Shown: positions 1-5,330, counted from the first letter of the stretch. The stretch: 5,866 bases of DNA from Actinomycetes bacterium (GCA_023419515.1 JAEZXW010000020.1:1-5866), one strand, 5' to 3'. Notes: generated by a model from the letters alone, not told the origin. Numbers and translations: made by a program.

Positions 1-3000
1 ATTTTCTGCTGGTGGGAAACTCACCAAACTCTTAGCATGATTGTTTGTCAGTGGGGTGCCCTTAACAAGCGTGATCTTTCCACCCGCTGGGTTATAAAGA
101 TCGGCATCCTCTGTTGCGACATACTCAAGATTCAGAGTTGCACCAGCTTGTGGATCACCGGTAATAAGACGATTAAACGCATCACGAACCTGGCTATCAT
201 TGAGCGACCTACGATAGCGCTTTGATGAGCCATCGCTTTGCTCTTTAATGATCTCTTCGGGAGCAATCTCATTGATAACATTTTGCTCTACTTGGACGCC
301 AAGGCCAGGAACGGCAGAAAAGCGCAAAGCACGTTCAACGATATCGGGCTGACTATCCTCTTTGAAGGTATGGTCAACGTGATAAATACCGACTTTACCA
401 AAGTCTTTAGGATCGTTTGACCAGTCTGCCTCAAGCTCAATCTCATCAAAGATCATATTACCTGAGGTATCAGAAATGCGTGAATCAATGACTTTAACGC
501 CATTAAACGTATCAGGCTCACCATTCTTACCGCGCACAAAACCAGAAGAGCGCTCAGCAGTGGTGCGGTCTAAATAGAGATCCTCACCAGGCTGCAGGGT
601 AATATTGGTTTCTGCACGGCGACCAAATGAATTGATGCGGTATACCTTCCAGCCTTTAAACACAAAGCCTGGCTTGGTTGGAACTTCTGGACCAACGTGC
701 ACCGTTGGATTTGACTTAACATCAAAGGTGGTATGGCGATCAGTGTAACCTTCATTACGCCACTGCTTAATCGTATCGAGTGTTACGTATGACTCATCAA
801 TATCATGGATTTTGCCACCCAATAAGTTATAACCCACAATAACAGGCTGAAGTGAGGCACTCACACCAACAATGTTCATGCCTCCCCACCAGTAATACGC
901 GTCATCACTATTAACGATACGAGTGCCCTTTGAAGCAAAGACCGGATACTCGCCATAAAAACCAAAGCCTGGCGCCGCACTTTTATTTGGCTGTGGCTTC
1001 ATCCAGTCACCTCCACCCATAAAGGGCAGCACGGTTTTATCGACATATTCTGGGTTTACATAACCATTGATAACGTTACCGCGAATCTGAAAGATGGGAT
1101 TGTCGTTGGTGATAAGGCCATTACCCTCACGCCAGGCACCTGCAAAGGAAGTTGCCTCAAGGTACTTCTCTTCTGCTTCAGCAAGTTTTTTCCAGCTTGG
1201 AGTCTGTTTAATGATTTGTGCCTTATCAGCACTGTTATAACCAATGTGGCGGTTATAAACTTCAACATCTTCAATACCGTTGTTGTTATAAACGCCAACC
1301 TTAAAGTTATCACCCGTTACCCATTCAGTTGACAAATCAACATCATCGCGCAGATCAGTAATTTCTACTGAATAGGCCGTACGCATGGACTGATAGAAGT
1401 TTTTACCACCCGCATTACCATTAACATACAAGGCCCACTTGCCATAACTTCCCTTAACGCGGTCAGTATCACCCCTGCTGCTCAATGGATTTGCTATCTT
1501 TGGGTTTTTAGCATAATCCTCGTTAAACTCTTTGACGATATCGCGATCACGTTTTCCAGCGTGAAACGTTGCCAAAGGACCATGATAGTTAGCAGGCTTG
1601 GCATCCATCATAGTAATAGTTACTGATGAACCAGCTAAGGGACCCGTCTCTACGTAATGCGAAGATTGGTTTTTTGCAGGAACCTCTCTGCCGTTTTCGT
1701 AGTTATTAAAGAGCTTATAAAAGACATCGGTGTAATACCACCTAAAGAAACCTTTATAGGTACCACCCCAATAGGTACTATCCCACCAAGTGTTATCGAC
1801 GTCACTCCAGCCATTGGCATAACCATAATGACCAATAACCTGTGGGATACCTTGTGTGGCAAGACCATCATACTGAGGGGCTCTTTCTGTGTTTTTAGTT
1901 CCGGTCTTTGCATATCTATACTTAGCCTGACCAAAGCGAGAAAAGGGCTGCGGGGCACCAAAAGACTGACCATTGATGTGCACAGCACTCAAAAAGACTG
2001 AAAAACCATGGCGTGCATTACCCGCTACTCGGCCATTGCCATCAAAAGTTTTATCGTGATATACGTGGAAGAAAACGCGATCACCGTAATTGCGGGTAGT
2101 TTCATTACCGCTCTCAAGGCGATTGCCATTAACTGGAATGTTCTCCCCTGCTTTCTCGATCTCAGAAAGCACTCCTGATTTAGGGAATACATAGTTATTA
2201 TCATCGCTGTAGCCAACCTGCCAGTCATGTGGCTTATCTTTATTGTTAGCACCAATGACTTTAACCTTATTGGTAATAGTTCCGTTTGCAGTGATAATCG
2301 CCGATCCGGGAAGCTCTACTTCATACTCCCAAATCGTACGGCTGAATGAACCATCCTGTTTAACGACTGAAAGGTCGTTTACTTTTTTGGGCACAGGGTT
2401 TCCAGCAATACCGGCAAGTTGAACCTTAACGTTAGGCTTAACCTGACGAGGTGTCGAAACGATAAAGCGCACCTTTGCCTTGCCGTTAACAATCTGCGCA
2501 GTCTGAGGCCCCTCGATAACAAAATCGTGGTCATCCTTGCCGGGTAACACAGGAGCACTGTTATCTACCTTATAAAAAATGCGAGCAAATTGAGCGGTGT
2601 TATATACCTGGAACTTAATCTTTTCTGAATCTTTAACATCCAAGAAAAGCTTAACTTTGTCATCAGGCACATTCTTGAGCTTGAGGAAGATTTTGCTGCC
2701 TTGACGCTCGTAACTTTCGATCTCTCGACTGATACCACCCTCATCGATGTACATCTTGGTGACTCGATACATAGAGCCTCTCCATCGAATGATAGGTGAA
2801 TCAATTGCTGTTGACTCATTTGAAACACCATACCCCGCGCCAGGGCTTGTGATAGTCGCACCATTTGTATCAATCAATGTCACGGTAAACTTACCGCCTA
2901 CCGCCTCAACCGCAAAGGCTTGTGCCGGCACCAATGTAATAAGCAAAAGGGCGCTCATCATAAATGCCATCATGCGGGTAAACAACCCGTGCCTTGGCTT

Positions 3001-3042
3001 GGTATACGTGACTGACACTGCGTTTAACTCACTGCGTTTCAT
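1..3042 (-). CDS. Large exported surface protein, 3' end beyond window
   Basis: I do not recognise a named family for the whole protein. The frame stays open for 1014 codons from ATG 3042 to base 1, with no stop, so the C-terminus and any anchor are outside the window. The start has a good site, GAGGAAG, just upstream. Residues 1-44 form a long signal peptide: a basic n-region (KPRHGLFTR, 15-23), a hydrophobic core (about 24-39) and a likely cleavage after AQAFA (44). No cysteine occurs in the 1014 residues, as is usual for Gram-positive surface proteins. Residues about 150-270 look beta-rich and Ig-like. Residues 406-448 are extremely aromatic. Residues 775-874 resemble a Listeria/Bacteroides repeat (Flg_new): VPTKPGFVFKGWK, then a close in IELEADW. 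The segment after 875 (GIYHVDHTF) may begin another module. I infer an adhesin or glycan-binding surface protein. Being an exported protein is well supported; the function is not. Confidence 0.9.
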   Translation of the reverse strand, partial: MKRSELNAVSVTYTKPRHGLFTRMMAFMMSALLLITLVPAQAFAVEAVGGKFTVTLIDTNGATITSPGAGYGVSNESTAIDSPIIRWRGSMYRVTKMYIDEGGISREIESYERQGSKIFLKLKNVPDDKVKLFLDVKDSEKIKFQVYNTAQFARIFYKVDNSAPVLPGKDDHDFVIEGPQTAQIVNGKAKVRFIVSTPRQVKPNVKVQLAGIAGNPVPKKVNDLSVVKQDGSFSRTIWEYEVELPGSAIITANGTITNKVKVIGANNKDKPHDWQVGYSDDNNYVFPKSGVLSEIEKAGENIPVNGNRLESGNETTRNYGDRVFFHVYHDKTFDGNGRVAGNARHGFSVFLSAVHINGQSFGAPQPFSRFGQAKYRYAKTGTKNTERAPQYDGLATQGIPQVIGHYGYANGWSDVDNTWWDSTYWGGTYKGFFRWYYTDVFYKLFNNYENGREVPAKNQSSHYVETGPLAGSSVTITMMDAKPANYHGPLATFHAGKRDRDIVKEFNEDYAKNPKIANPLSSRGDTDRVKGSYGKWALYVNGNAGGKNFYQSMRTAYSVEITDLRDDVDLSTEWVTGDNFKVGVYNNNGIEDVEVYNRHIGYNSADKAQIIKQTPSWKKLAEAEEKYLEATSFAGAWREGNGLITNDNPIFQIRGNVINGYVNPEYVDKTVLPFMGGGDWMKPQPNKSAAPGFGFYGEYPVFASKGTRIVNSDDAYYWWGGMNIVGVSASLQPVIVGYNLLGGKIHDIDESYVTLDTIKQWRNEGYTDRHTTFDVKSNPTVHVGPEVPTKPGFVFKGWKVYRINSFGRRAETNITLQPGEDLYLDRTTAERSSGFVRGKNGEPDTFNGVKVIDSRISDTSGNMIFDEIELEADWSNDPKDFGKVGIYHVDHTFKEDSQPDIVERALRFSAVPGLGVQVEQNVINEIAPEEIIKEQSDGSSKRYRRSLNDSQVRDAFNRLITGDPQAGATLNLEYVATEDADLYNPAGGKITLVKGTPLTNNHAKSLVSFPPAEN

Positions 3043-3045
3043 GCT

Positions 3046-3052
3046 CTTCCTC
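3046..3052 (-). promoter_or_regulatory. Ribosome binding site of the large surface-protein gene
   Basis: GAGGAAG reads on the minus strand, with its GAGG core 6 nt before the ATG at 3042. It supports this start, which also places a complete signal peptide at the N-terminus. Confidence 0.75.
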
Positions 3053-3078
3053 AATGACGCTCAAGTACAAACTCACAA

Positions 3079-3095
3079 GGCCACATTGCGTGGCC
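3079..3095 (-). repeat. GC-rich hairpin in the 5' leader of the surface-protein gene
   Basis: GGCCAC and GTGGCC arms (6 bp) enclose the 5-nt loop ATTGC. There is no T-tract on either side, so it is not an intrinsic terminator. It ends about 26 nt before the ribosome binding site, so it would sit in the untranslated leader of the mRNA. Confidence 0.55.
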
Positions 3096-3100
3096 CTCAA

Positions 3101-3128
3101 CACTTGTCATCAACTCTTGACCCAAGTG
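3101..3128 (-). repeat. Imperfect hairpin in the 5' leader of the surface-protein gene
   Basis: On the minus strand CACTTG (3128-3123) pairs with CAAGTG (3106-3101), 6 bp. A further TCA/TGA pairing inside follows a small bulge. The hairpin lies just upstream of the 3079-3095 stem, giving two consecutive stems in the leader. Confidence 0.4.
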
Positions 3129-3176
3129 CCTAATAATAAATAGTTATTAAATCGTTGGCTATTCTACATAACTGCC

Positions 3177-3199
3177 TGCTGCAAATAGCATTTGCAGCA
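3177..3199. repeat. Perfect 10-bp-arm palindrome with 3-bp centre
   Basis: The arms TGCTGCAAAT and ATTTGCAGCA are exact reverse complements around the centre AGC. No T-run follows on either strand, which argues against a terminator. It lies 135 bp upstream of the surface-protein start. It could be an operator for a dimeric regulator, or an mRNA stem-loop if transcription starts further upstream. I cannot assign it to a known regulator motif. Confidence 0.75.
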
Positions 3200-3215
3200 C
3201 CTGTTTAAGACCCTG

Positions 3216-3250
3216 AAAAAAAAAGCAGAGTTTCTTTACAACTCTTTTTT
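3216..3250. terminator. Terminator-like hairpin with T-tracts on both strands
   Basis: The arms AGAGTT (3227-3232) and AACTCT (3240-3245) enclose a 7-nt loop. On the minus strand the stem is followed by GC and then nine T's (3224-3216). On the plus strand it runs straight into T's to 3250. The shape suits an intrinsic terminator in either direction, but the 6-bp stem has only two G-C pairs and is weak. It may be a backup terminator behind 3402-3438, or a 5'-end stem if the candidate promoter at 3251-3279 is real. Confidence 0.5.
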
Positions 3251-3279
3251 ATTGTAAATTATTCGGACTTTTATTACAA
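3251..3279 (-). promoter_or_regulatory. Candidate sigma-70-type promoter of the surface-protein gene
   Basis: On the minus strand TTGTAA (3279-3274) and TACAAT (3256-3251) are separated by exactly 17 nt in AT-rich DNA. The predicted start near 3244 would give a leader of about 200 nt. The two elements also lie in a TTGTAA/TTACAA inverted repeat. The doubt is that the terminator-like hairpin at 3216-3250 would begin right at the transcript start, and AT-rich DNA yields chance matches. Confidence 0.35.
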
Positions 3280-3330
3280 GGCATCTTAAATAAGAAATTT
3301 GCCATTAATCTGGTATTTTAATTGCTGCTA

Positions 3331-3357
3331 TTTGACAGACATATGGGGGATGTCAAA
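3331..3357. repeat. TTTGACA-N13-TGTCAAA inverted repeat
   Basis: Seven-base perfect arms at 3331-3337 and 3351-3357 are separated by 13 bp containing CATATG and a run of five G's. Each arm contains a consensus -35 hexamer (TTGACA), one per strand, but I see no good -10 element at 16-18 bp on either side. It may be an operator or binding site. The next gene in transcription order is the surface-protein gene. Confidence 0.5.
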
Positions 3358-3401
3358 CACATCAATAAAGAAGTTAAGTTTGAGAATTATTCGCATTTCG
3401 A

Positions 3402-3438
3402 GAAAAACAAAAAGGGCACTCTTTGGGAGTACCCTTTT
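3402..3438 (-). terminator. Rho-independent terminator after ahpC (bidirectional form)
   Basis: The arms AAAAGGG (3410-3416) and CCCTTTT (3432-3438) continue, past one C/A mismatch, into ACTC/GAGT around the loop TTTGG. On the minus strand the stem runs into TTTTTGTTTTT, a good U-tract. It lies about 123 nt after the ahpC stop and is the most likely end of that transcript. It also separates ahpC from the surface-protein gene, which should therefore need its own promoter. Confidence 0.85.
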
Positions 3439-3561
3439 CTGTAACTATGTATTTATTGCTACAAATAATGTATCTCGTGATGCTTGTTAAGGCGCTATGT
3501 TGGCCACATCACTGAATACAGATAACAGCTCAACAACTGATGCGAGTCACAACCAAACAGC

Positions 3562-4125
3562 TTAGAGTGAGCCAACCATGTCATAACCTGGCTTGAGGGT
3601 CTTAGCACCTGGAGTCCAGCGAGCTGGGCAAACCTCATCACCATGCTCAGCAACAAACTGCAAAGCATAGACACGACGCAAAAGCTCCTCAGCGTTGCGG
3701 CCAATATTACCTGCAACAACCTCATAAGCTACGACTTCACCGCTTGGGTTGATGATGAAGGTGCCACGCTCAGCTTGACCAGCATCCTCAACATACACCT
3801 CAAGATCACGGCTAATACGAGCATTTGGATCGCCGATCAAAGGATAATTCACCTTGCCAACGAGCTCTGAAGACTCATGCCAGGCCTTGTGAACAAAGTG
3901 AGAGTCAGTCGAAACACCATAGACCTCGCAATTTGCAGCCTGGAACTTATCGTAAATGTCTGCAATATCTGCAAGCTCAGTTGGGCACACAAACGTAAAG
4001 TCGGCAGGATAGAAAAAGAGCACGGTCCATTTGCCAAGCAGGTCTTGCTTTTTAACCTCAACGAAGCTGTTGTTGTGATATGCCTGAACTTTGAAATCTG
4101 CGATTTCTTTTCCGATCAGTGACAT
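3562..4125 (-). CDS. ahpC: Alkyl hydroperoxide reductase subunit C, typical 2-Cys peroxiredoxin
   Basis: AhpC reduces hydrogen peroxide, organic hydroperoxides and peroxynitrite in the cytoplasm, and is normally recycled by AhpF or a thioredoxin-type reductase. The product is 187 residues, the usual AhpC length. The peroxidatic cysteine is C47 in FYPADFTFVCPTE, with the active-site P40 and T44 beside it. The partner arginine is R120 in AERGTF. The resolving cysteine is C166 in HGDEVCPARW, and the DMVGSL tail matches family C-termini. An additional cysteine, C66, is present. I place the start at ATG 4125, preceded at 5 nt by AAAGGAG. An upstream in-frame GTG at 4143 would put that site inside the gene, so I reject it. 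The gene looks monocistronic, with its own promoter-like sequence and a terminator at 3402-3438. No ahpF is in the window, so the reductant is unknown. I recognise no PerR or OxyR box. Confidence 0.97.
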   Translation of the reverse strand: MSLIGKEIADFKVQAYHNNSFVEVKKQDLLGKWTVLFFYPADFTFVCPTELADIADIYDKFQAANCEVYGVSTDSHFVHKAWHESSELVGKVNYPLIGDPNARISRDLEVYVEDAGQAERGTFIINPSGEVVAYEVVAGNIGRNAEELLRRVYALQFVAEHGDEVCPARWTPGAKTLKPGYDMVGSL

Positions 4126-4130
4126 ACATA

Positions 4131-4137
4131 CTCCTTT
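4131..4137 (-). promoter_or_regulatory. Ribosome binding site of ahpC; fixes the start
   Basis: AAAGGAG on the minus strand lies 5 nt before ATG 4125. It decides between this start and the in-frame GTG at 4143, giving the family-typical 187 residues. Confidence 0.85.
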
Positions 4138-4168
4138 CGACACGATGTCCGTGCCATAACTAATAACC

Positions 4169-4185
4169 TGCTGCGCAGTGCAGCA
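4169..4185 (-). repeat. TGCTGC/GCAGCA hairpin in the ahpC leader
   Basis: Six-base perfect arms surround the 5-nt centre GCAGT. If transcription starts near 4190, this stem sits at the very 5' end of the ahpC mRNA. There is no T-tract. It may protect the 5' end of the mRNA or serve as a binding site. Confidence 0.5.
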
Positions 4186-4196
4186 ATGAGATGATG

Positions 4197-4224
4197 TCTA
4201 TATATTGCCTACTTTTGGCAGCAA
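4197..4224 (-). promoter_or_regulatory. Candidate ahpC promoter
   Basis: On the minus strand TTGCTG (4224-4219) is followed after 16 nt by TATAGA (4202-4197). The predicted start near 4190 gives a leader of about 65 nt. The -35 element lies inside the inverted repeat at 4219-4237, which would suit repression by a DNA-binding protein. Confidence 0.45.
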
Positions 4225-4237
4225 TTACAGATTGCTG
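4219..4237. repeat. CAGCAAT-N5-ATTGCTG operator-like dyad
   Basis: Two perfect 7-base arms surround TACAG. The dyad overlaps the candidate -35 element of ahpC. It resembles the arms of a dimeric repressor site, but I cannot link it to a known peroxide regulator such as PerR or OxyR. Confidence 0.55.
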
Positions 4238-4256
4238 ATAAATAAGGGCGCTATCA

Positions 4257-4288
4257 CTAAAGACCCACAAGAGGCAAGGGATTGCGGG
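4257..4288 (-). terminator. Weak candidate terminator of the dnaX-ybaB-recR transcript
   Basis: On the minus strand CCCGCAA (4288-4282) pairs with TTGTGGG (4270-4264) with one G-U pair, an 11-nt loop and the short tail TCTTTAG. The loop is long and the T-tract poor. I see no better terminator between recR and ahpC, so read-through into ahpC is possible. Confidence 0.3.
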
Positions 4289-4289
4289 G

Positions 4290-4355
4290 CAAAGGCGGGA
4301 GACTGAATCCAGAAGTTAGGCCGCGGAAATGAGGCAGCACAAAGGCGTGAAGACT
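4290..4355. repeat. Direct repeat straddling the recR stop
   Basis: CAAAGGCGGGAGACT (4290-4304) and CAAAGGCGTGAAGACT (4340-4355) are near-identical, 50 bp apart. The second copy reaches the recR stop codon (4354-4356). It looks like a local duplication of the gene end. Confidence 0.5.
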
Positions 4356-4956
4356 ACAGGACCTCATGACGAGCCTCGATCGCGCGGCCGAGTGTCACCT
4401 CGTCGGCATACTCAAGATCTCCTCCAACTGGCAAGCCGCTTGCCAGACGCGTGACCTCAATATCGTCAAACTGTCTGATCATCCGCGCCAGATACGATGC
4501 CGTTGCCTCTCCCTCAACATTGGGGCTCGTGGCGAGGATAACCTCGGCAACTTCCTCTTTGGCAAGGCGCGCCATAAGTTCACGCACGTGGAGTTGATCT
4601 GGGCCGATGTTGTTCATGGGGCTCATGACTCCCCCGAGCACATGATACAGCCCATGGTAGCAGCCGGTTTTCTCGATTGCAGCCAGATCGCGAGGCTCAG
4701 CCACCACGCAGATCACCGAGCTCTCGCGGTCGTGGTTAGCGCAGATCGGACAGAGCTCATCGGCTGCATAGTTAAAACAGCGCGGACAAAAATGCACGCG
4801 GTCTTTGACCTCAAGAATTGCCTGCGCAAGACGCTGCGCCTCGTGCGTCTCAACTTGCAAGAGGTGGTATGCAATACGCTGCGCGGATTTTGGTCCGATA
4901 CCAGGGAGCTTTCCAAACTCCTCGATCAGAATTTCGAGTGAAGCGTCTTGCTGCAT
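4354..4956 (-). CDS. recR: Recombination mediator protein RecR
   Basis: RecR works with RecO and RecF to load RecA onto SSB-coated single-stranded DNA at gaps and stalled forks. The 200-residue product is full length for the family. In order it has an N-terminal helix-hairpin-helix (KLPGIGPKSAQRIAYHLL, 16-33); a four-cysteine zinc finger with C57-P-R-C60 and C69-P-I-C72; a Toprim domain starting at VICVVAEPRDL (81-91) and continuing through the SPNVEGEATASYL segment (144-156); and the conserved C-terminal SGLPVGGDLEYADEVTLGRA (173-192). The ATG at 4956 gives the expected N-terminus. Its ribosome binding site is weak: AGGA lies 13 nt upstream, so translational coupling with ybaB, 45 nt upstream, is plausible. 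It is last in the dnaX-ybaB-recR block. Confidence 0.98.
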   Translation of the reverse strand: MQQDASLEILIEEFGKLPGIGPKSAQRIAYHLLQVETHEAQRLAQAILEVKDRVHFCPRCFNYAADELCPICANHDRESSVICVVAEPRDLAAIEKTGCYHGLYHVLGGVMSPMNNIGPDQLHVRELMARLAKEEVAEVILATSPNVEGEATASYLARMIRQFDDIEVTRLASGLPVGGDLEYADEVTLGRAIEARHEVL

Positions 4957-4964
4957 TGCTGATC

Positions 4965-5012
4965 ACAGATCCTAACGCCAGAGATCCTCAGGTTACAGAT
5001 CCTAAAAGCCAG
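4965..5012. repeat. Direct repeat straddling the ybaB stop, upstream of recR
   Basis: ACAGATCCTAACGCCAG (4965-4981) and ACAGATCCTAAAAGCCAG (4995-5012) repeat at a 30-bp period. The core GATCCT occurs a third time at 4983-4988. The right copy contains the ybaB stop (5002-5004). The left copy supplies the AGGA that may serve recR. Confidence 0.6.
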
Positions 5013-5316
5013 GCATACCAGGGAGGTTGAGTCCGCCCGTGATTGCCGACATCTTTTGAGCAGCAAGCTCGTTTGCACTGCGCGTTGCCTCATTCACGGC
5101 AGCGACGATCATGTCTTGCAAAAGCTCGACGTCCTCTGGATCAACAGCTGCTGGATCAATGGTGAGTGACTTGAGTTCACCCTCACCGCTCACCACAGCC
5201 TTTACCATGCCGCCGCCGCTTGAGGCTTCAGCCTCTTGATCTTTGAGTCCCTCTTGCATCTCGGCCATTTGCTTTTGCATCTTTTGAGCTTGCTTCATCA
5301 TCTGGCGCATATCCAT
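5002..5316 (-). CDS. ybaB: YbaB/EbfC family nucleoid-associated DNA-binding protein
   Basis: This small protein forms tweezer-shaped dimers that bind DNA and coat the nucleoid. The gene usually lies between dnaX and recR, as it does here. The 104-residue product has a methionine- and lysine-rich N-terminal helix (MRQMMKQAQKMQKQMAEMQ, 3-21), a glycine-rich turn (SSGGGMVKAVVSGEGELKSL, 32-51), the conserved IDPAAVDPEDVELLQDMI (53-70), an AVNEA helix (73-77) and a Gly/Pro/Met tail ending LPGMPGF. The start at ATG 5316 is supported by AGGAGG 6 nt upstream. It is 88 nt downstream of dnaX and 45 nt upstream of recR and probably co-transcribed with both. Its precise role in repair or nucleoid structure is not shown by the sequence. 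Confidence 0.97.
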   Translation of the reverse strand: MDMRQMMKQAQKMQKQMAEMQEGLKDQEAEASSGGGMVKAVVSGEGELKSLTIDPAAVDPEDVELLQDMIVAAVNEATRSANELAAQKMSAITGGLNLPGMPGF

Positions 5317-5322
5317 GAGCGC

Positions 5323-5328
5323 CCTCCT
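5323..5328 (-). promoter_or_regulatory. Consensus ribosome binding site of ybaB
   Basis: AGGAGG reads on the minus strand, 6 nt before ATG 5316. It is a perfect Shine-Dalgarno core and confirms the start. Confidence 0.85.
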
Positions 5329-5330
5329 AT

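Larger units (their letters stand above)
3043..3561. other. 519-bp AT-rich intergenic region, dense in inverted repeats
   Basis: There is no credible gene between the surface-protein start and the ahpC stop. In minus-strand order it holds about 120 nt of ahpC 3' trailer, a strong bidirectional terminator (3402-3438), a TTTGACA/TGTCAAA dyad (3331-3357), a promoter-like pair (3251-3279), a terminator-like hairpin (3216-3250), a perfect palindrome (3177-3199) and two further leader hairpins (3101-3128, 3079-3095). A 63-codon plus-strand frame at 3299-3490 runs through the terminator, has no ribosome binding site I can see and starts with TTG, so I do not call it. Confidence 0.8.

Noticed and set aside
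1657..2001. 114-codon plus-strand frame and a similar minus-strand frame over the same bases
   Set aside because: Both are shadows of the large continuous minus-strand surface-protein frame.
2747..3133. 128-codon plus-strand frame
   Set aside because: It is antisense to the signal peptide and first domain of the surface protein and crosses its ribosome binding site.
3177..3357. Invertible promoter for phase variation
   Set aside because: Each inverted repeat here is a self-contained dyad. I found no matching pair of longer repeats flanking the promoter-like sequence and no recombinase gene in the window.
3299..3490. 63-codon plus-strand frame in the intergenic region
   Set aside because: It starts with TTG, has no ribosome binding site that I see, and runs through the strong terminator at 3402-3438.
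4126..4143. GTG start for ahpC giving six additional residues
   Set aside because: The AAAGGAG site would fall inside the gene; ATG 4125 has ideal spacing and gives the usual 187-residue AhpC.
4257..4353. Possible small RNA or tRNA between recR and ahpC
   Set aside because: I found no cloverleaf, no TTCGA-type T-loop, and no signal recognition particle RNA core, which sometimes occurs near dnaX.
4366..4941. 191-codon plus-strand frame
   Set aside because: It lies antisense to recR, whose domains are all recognisable, and its translation has no family-like motif.
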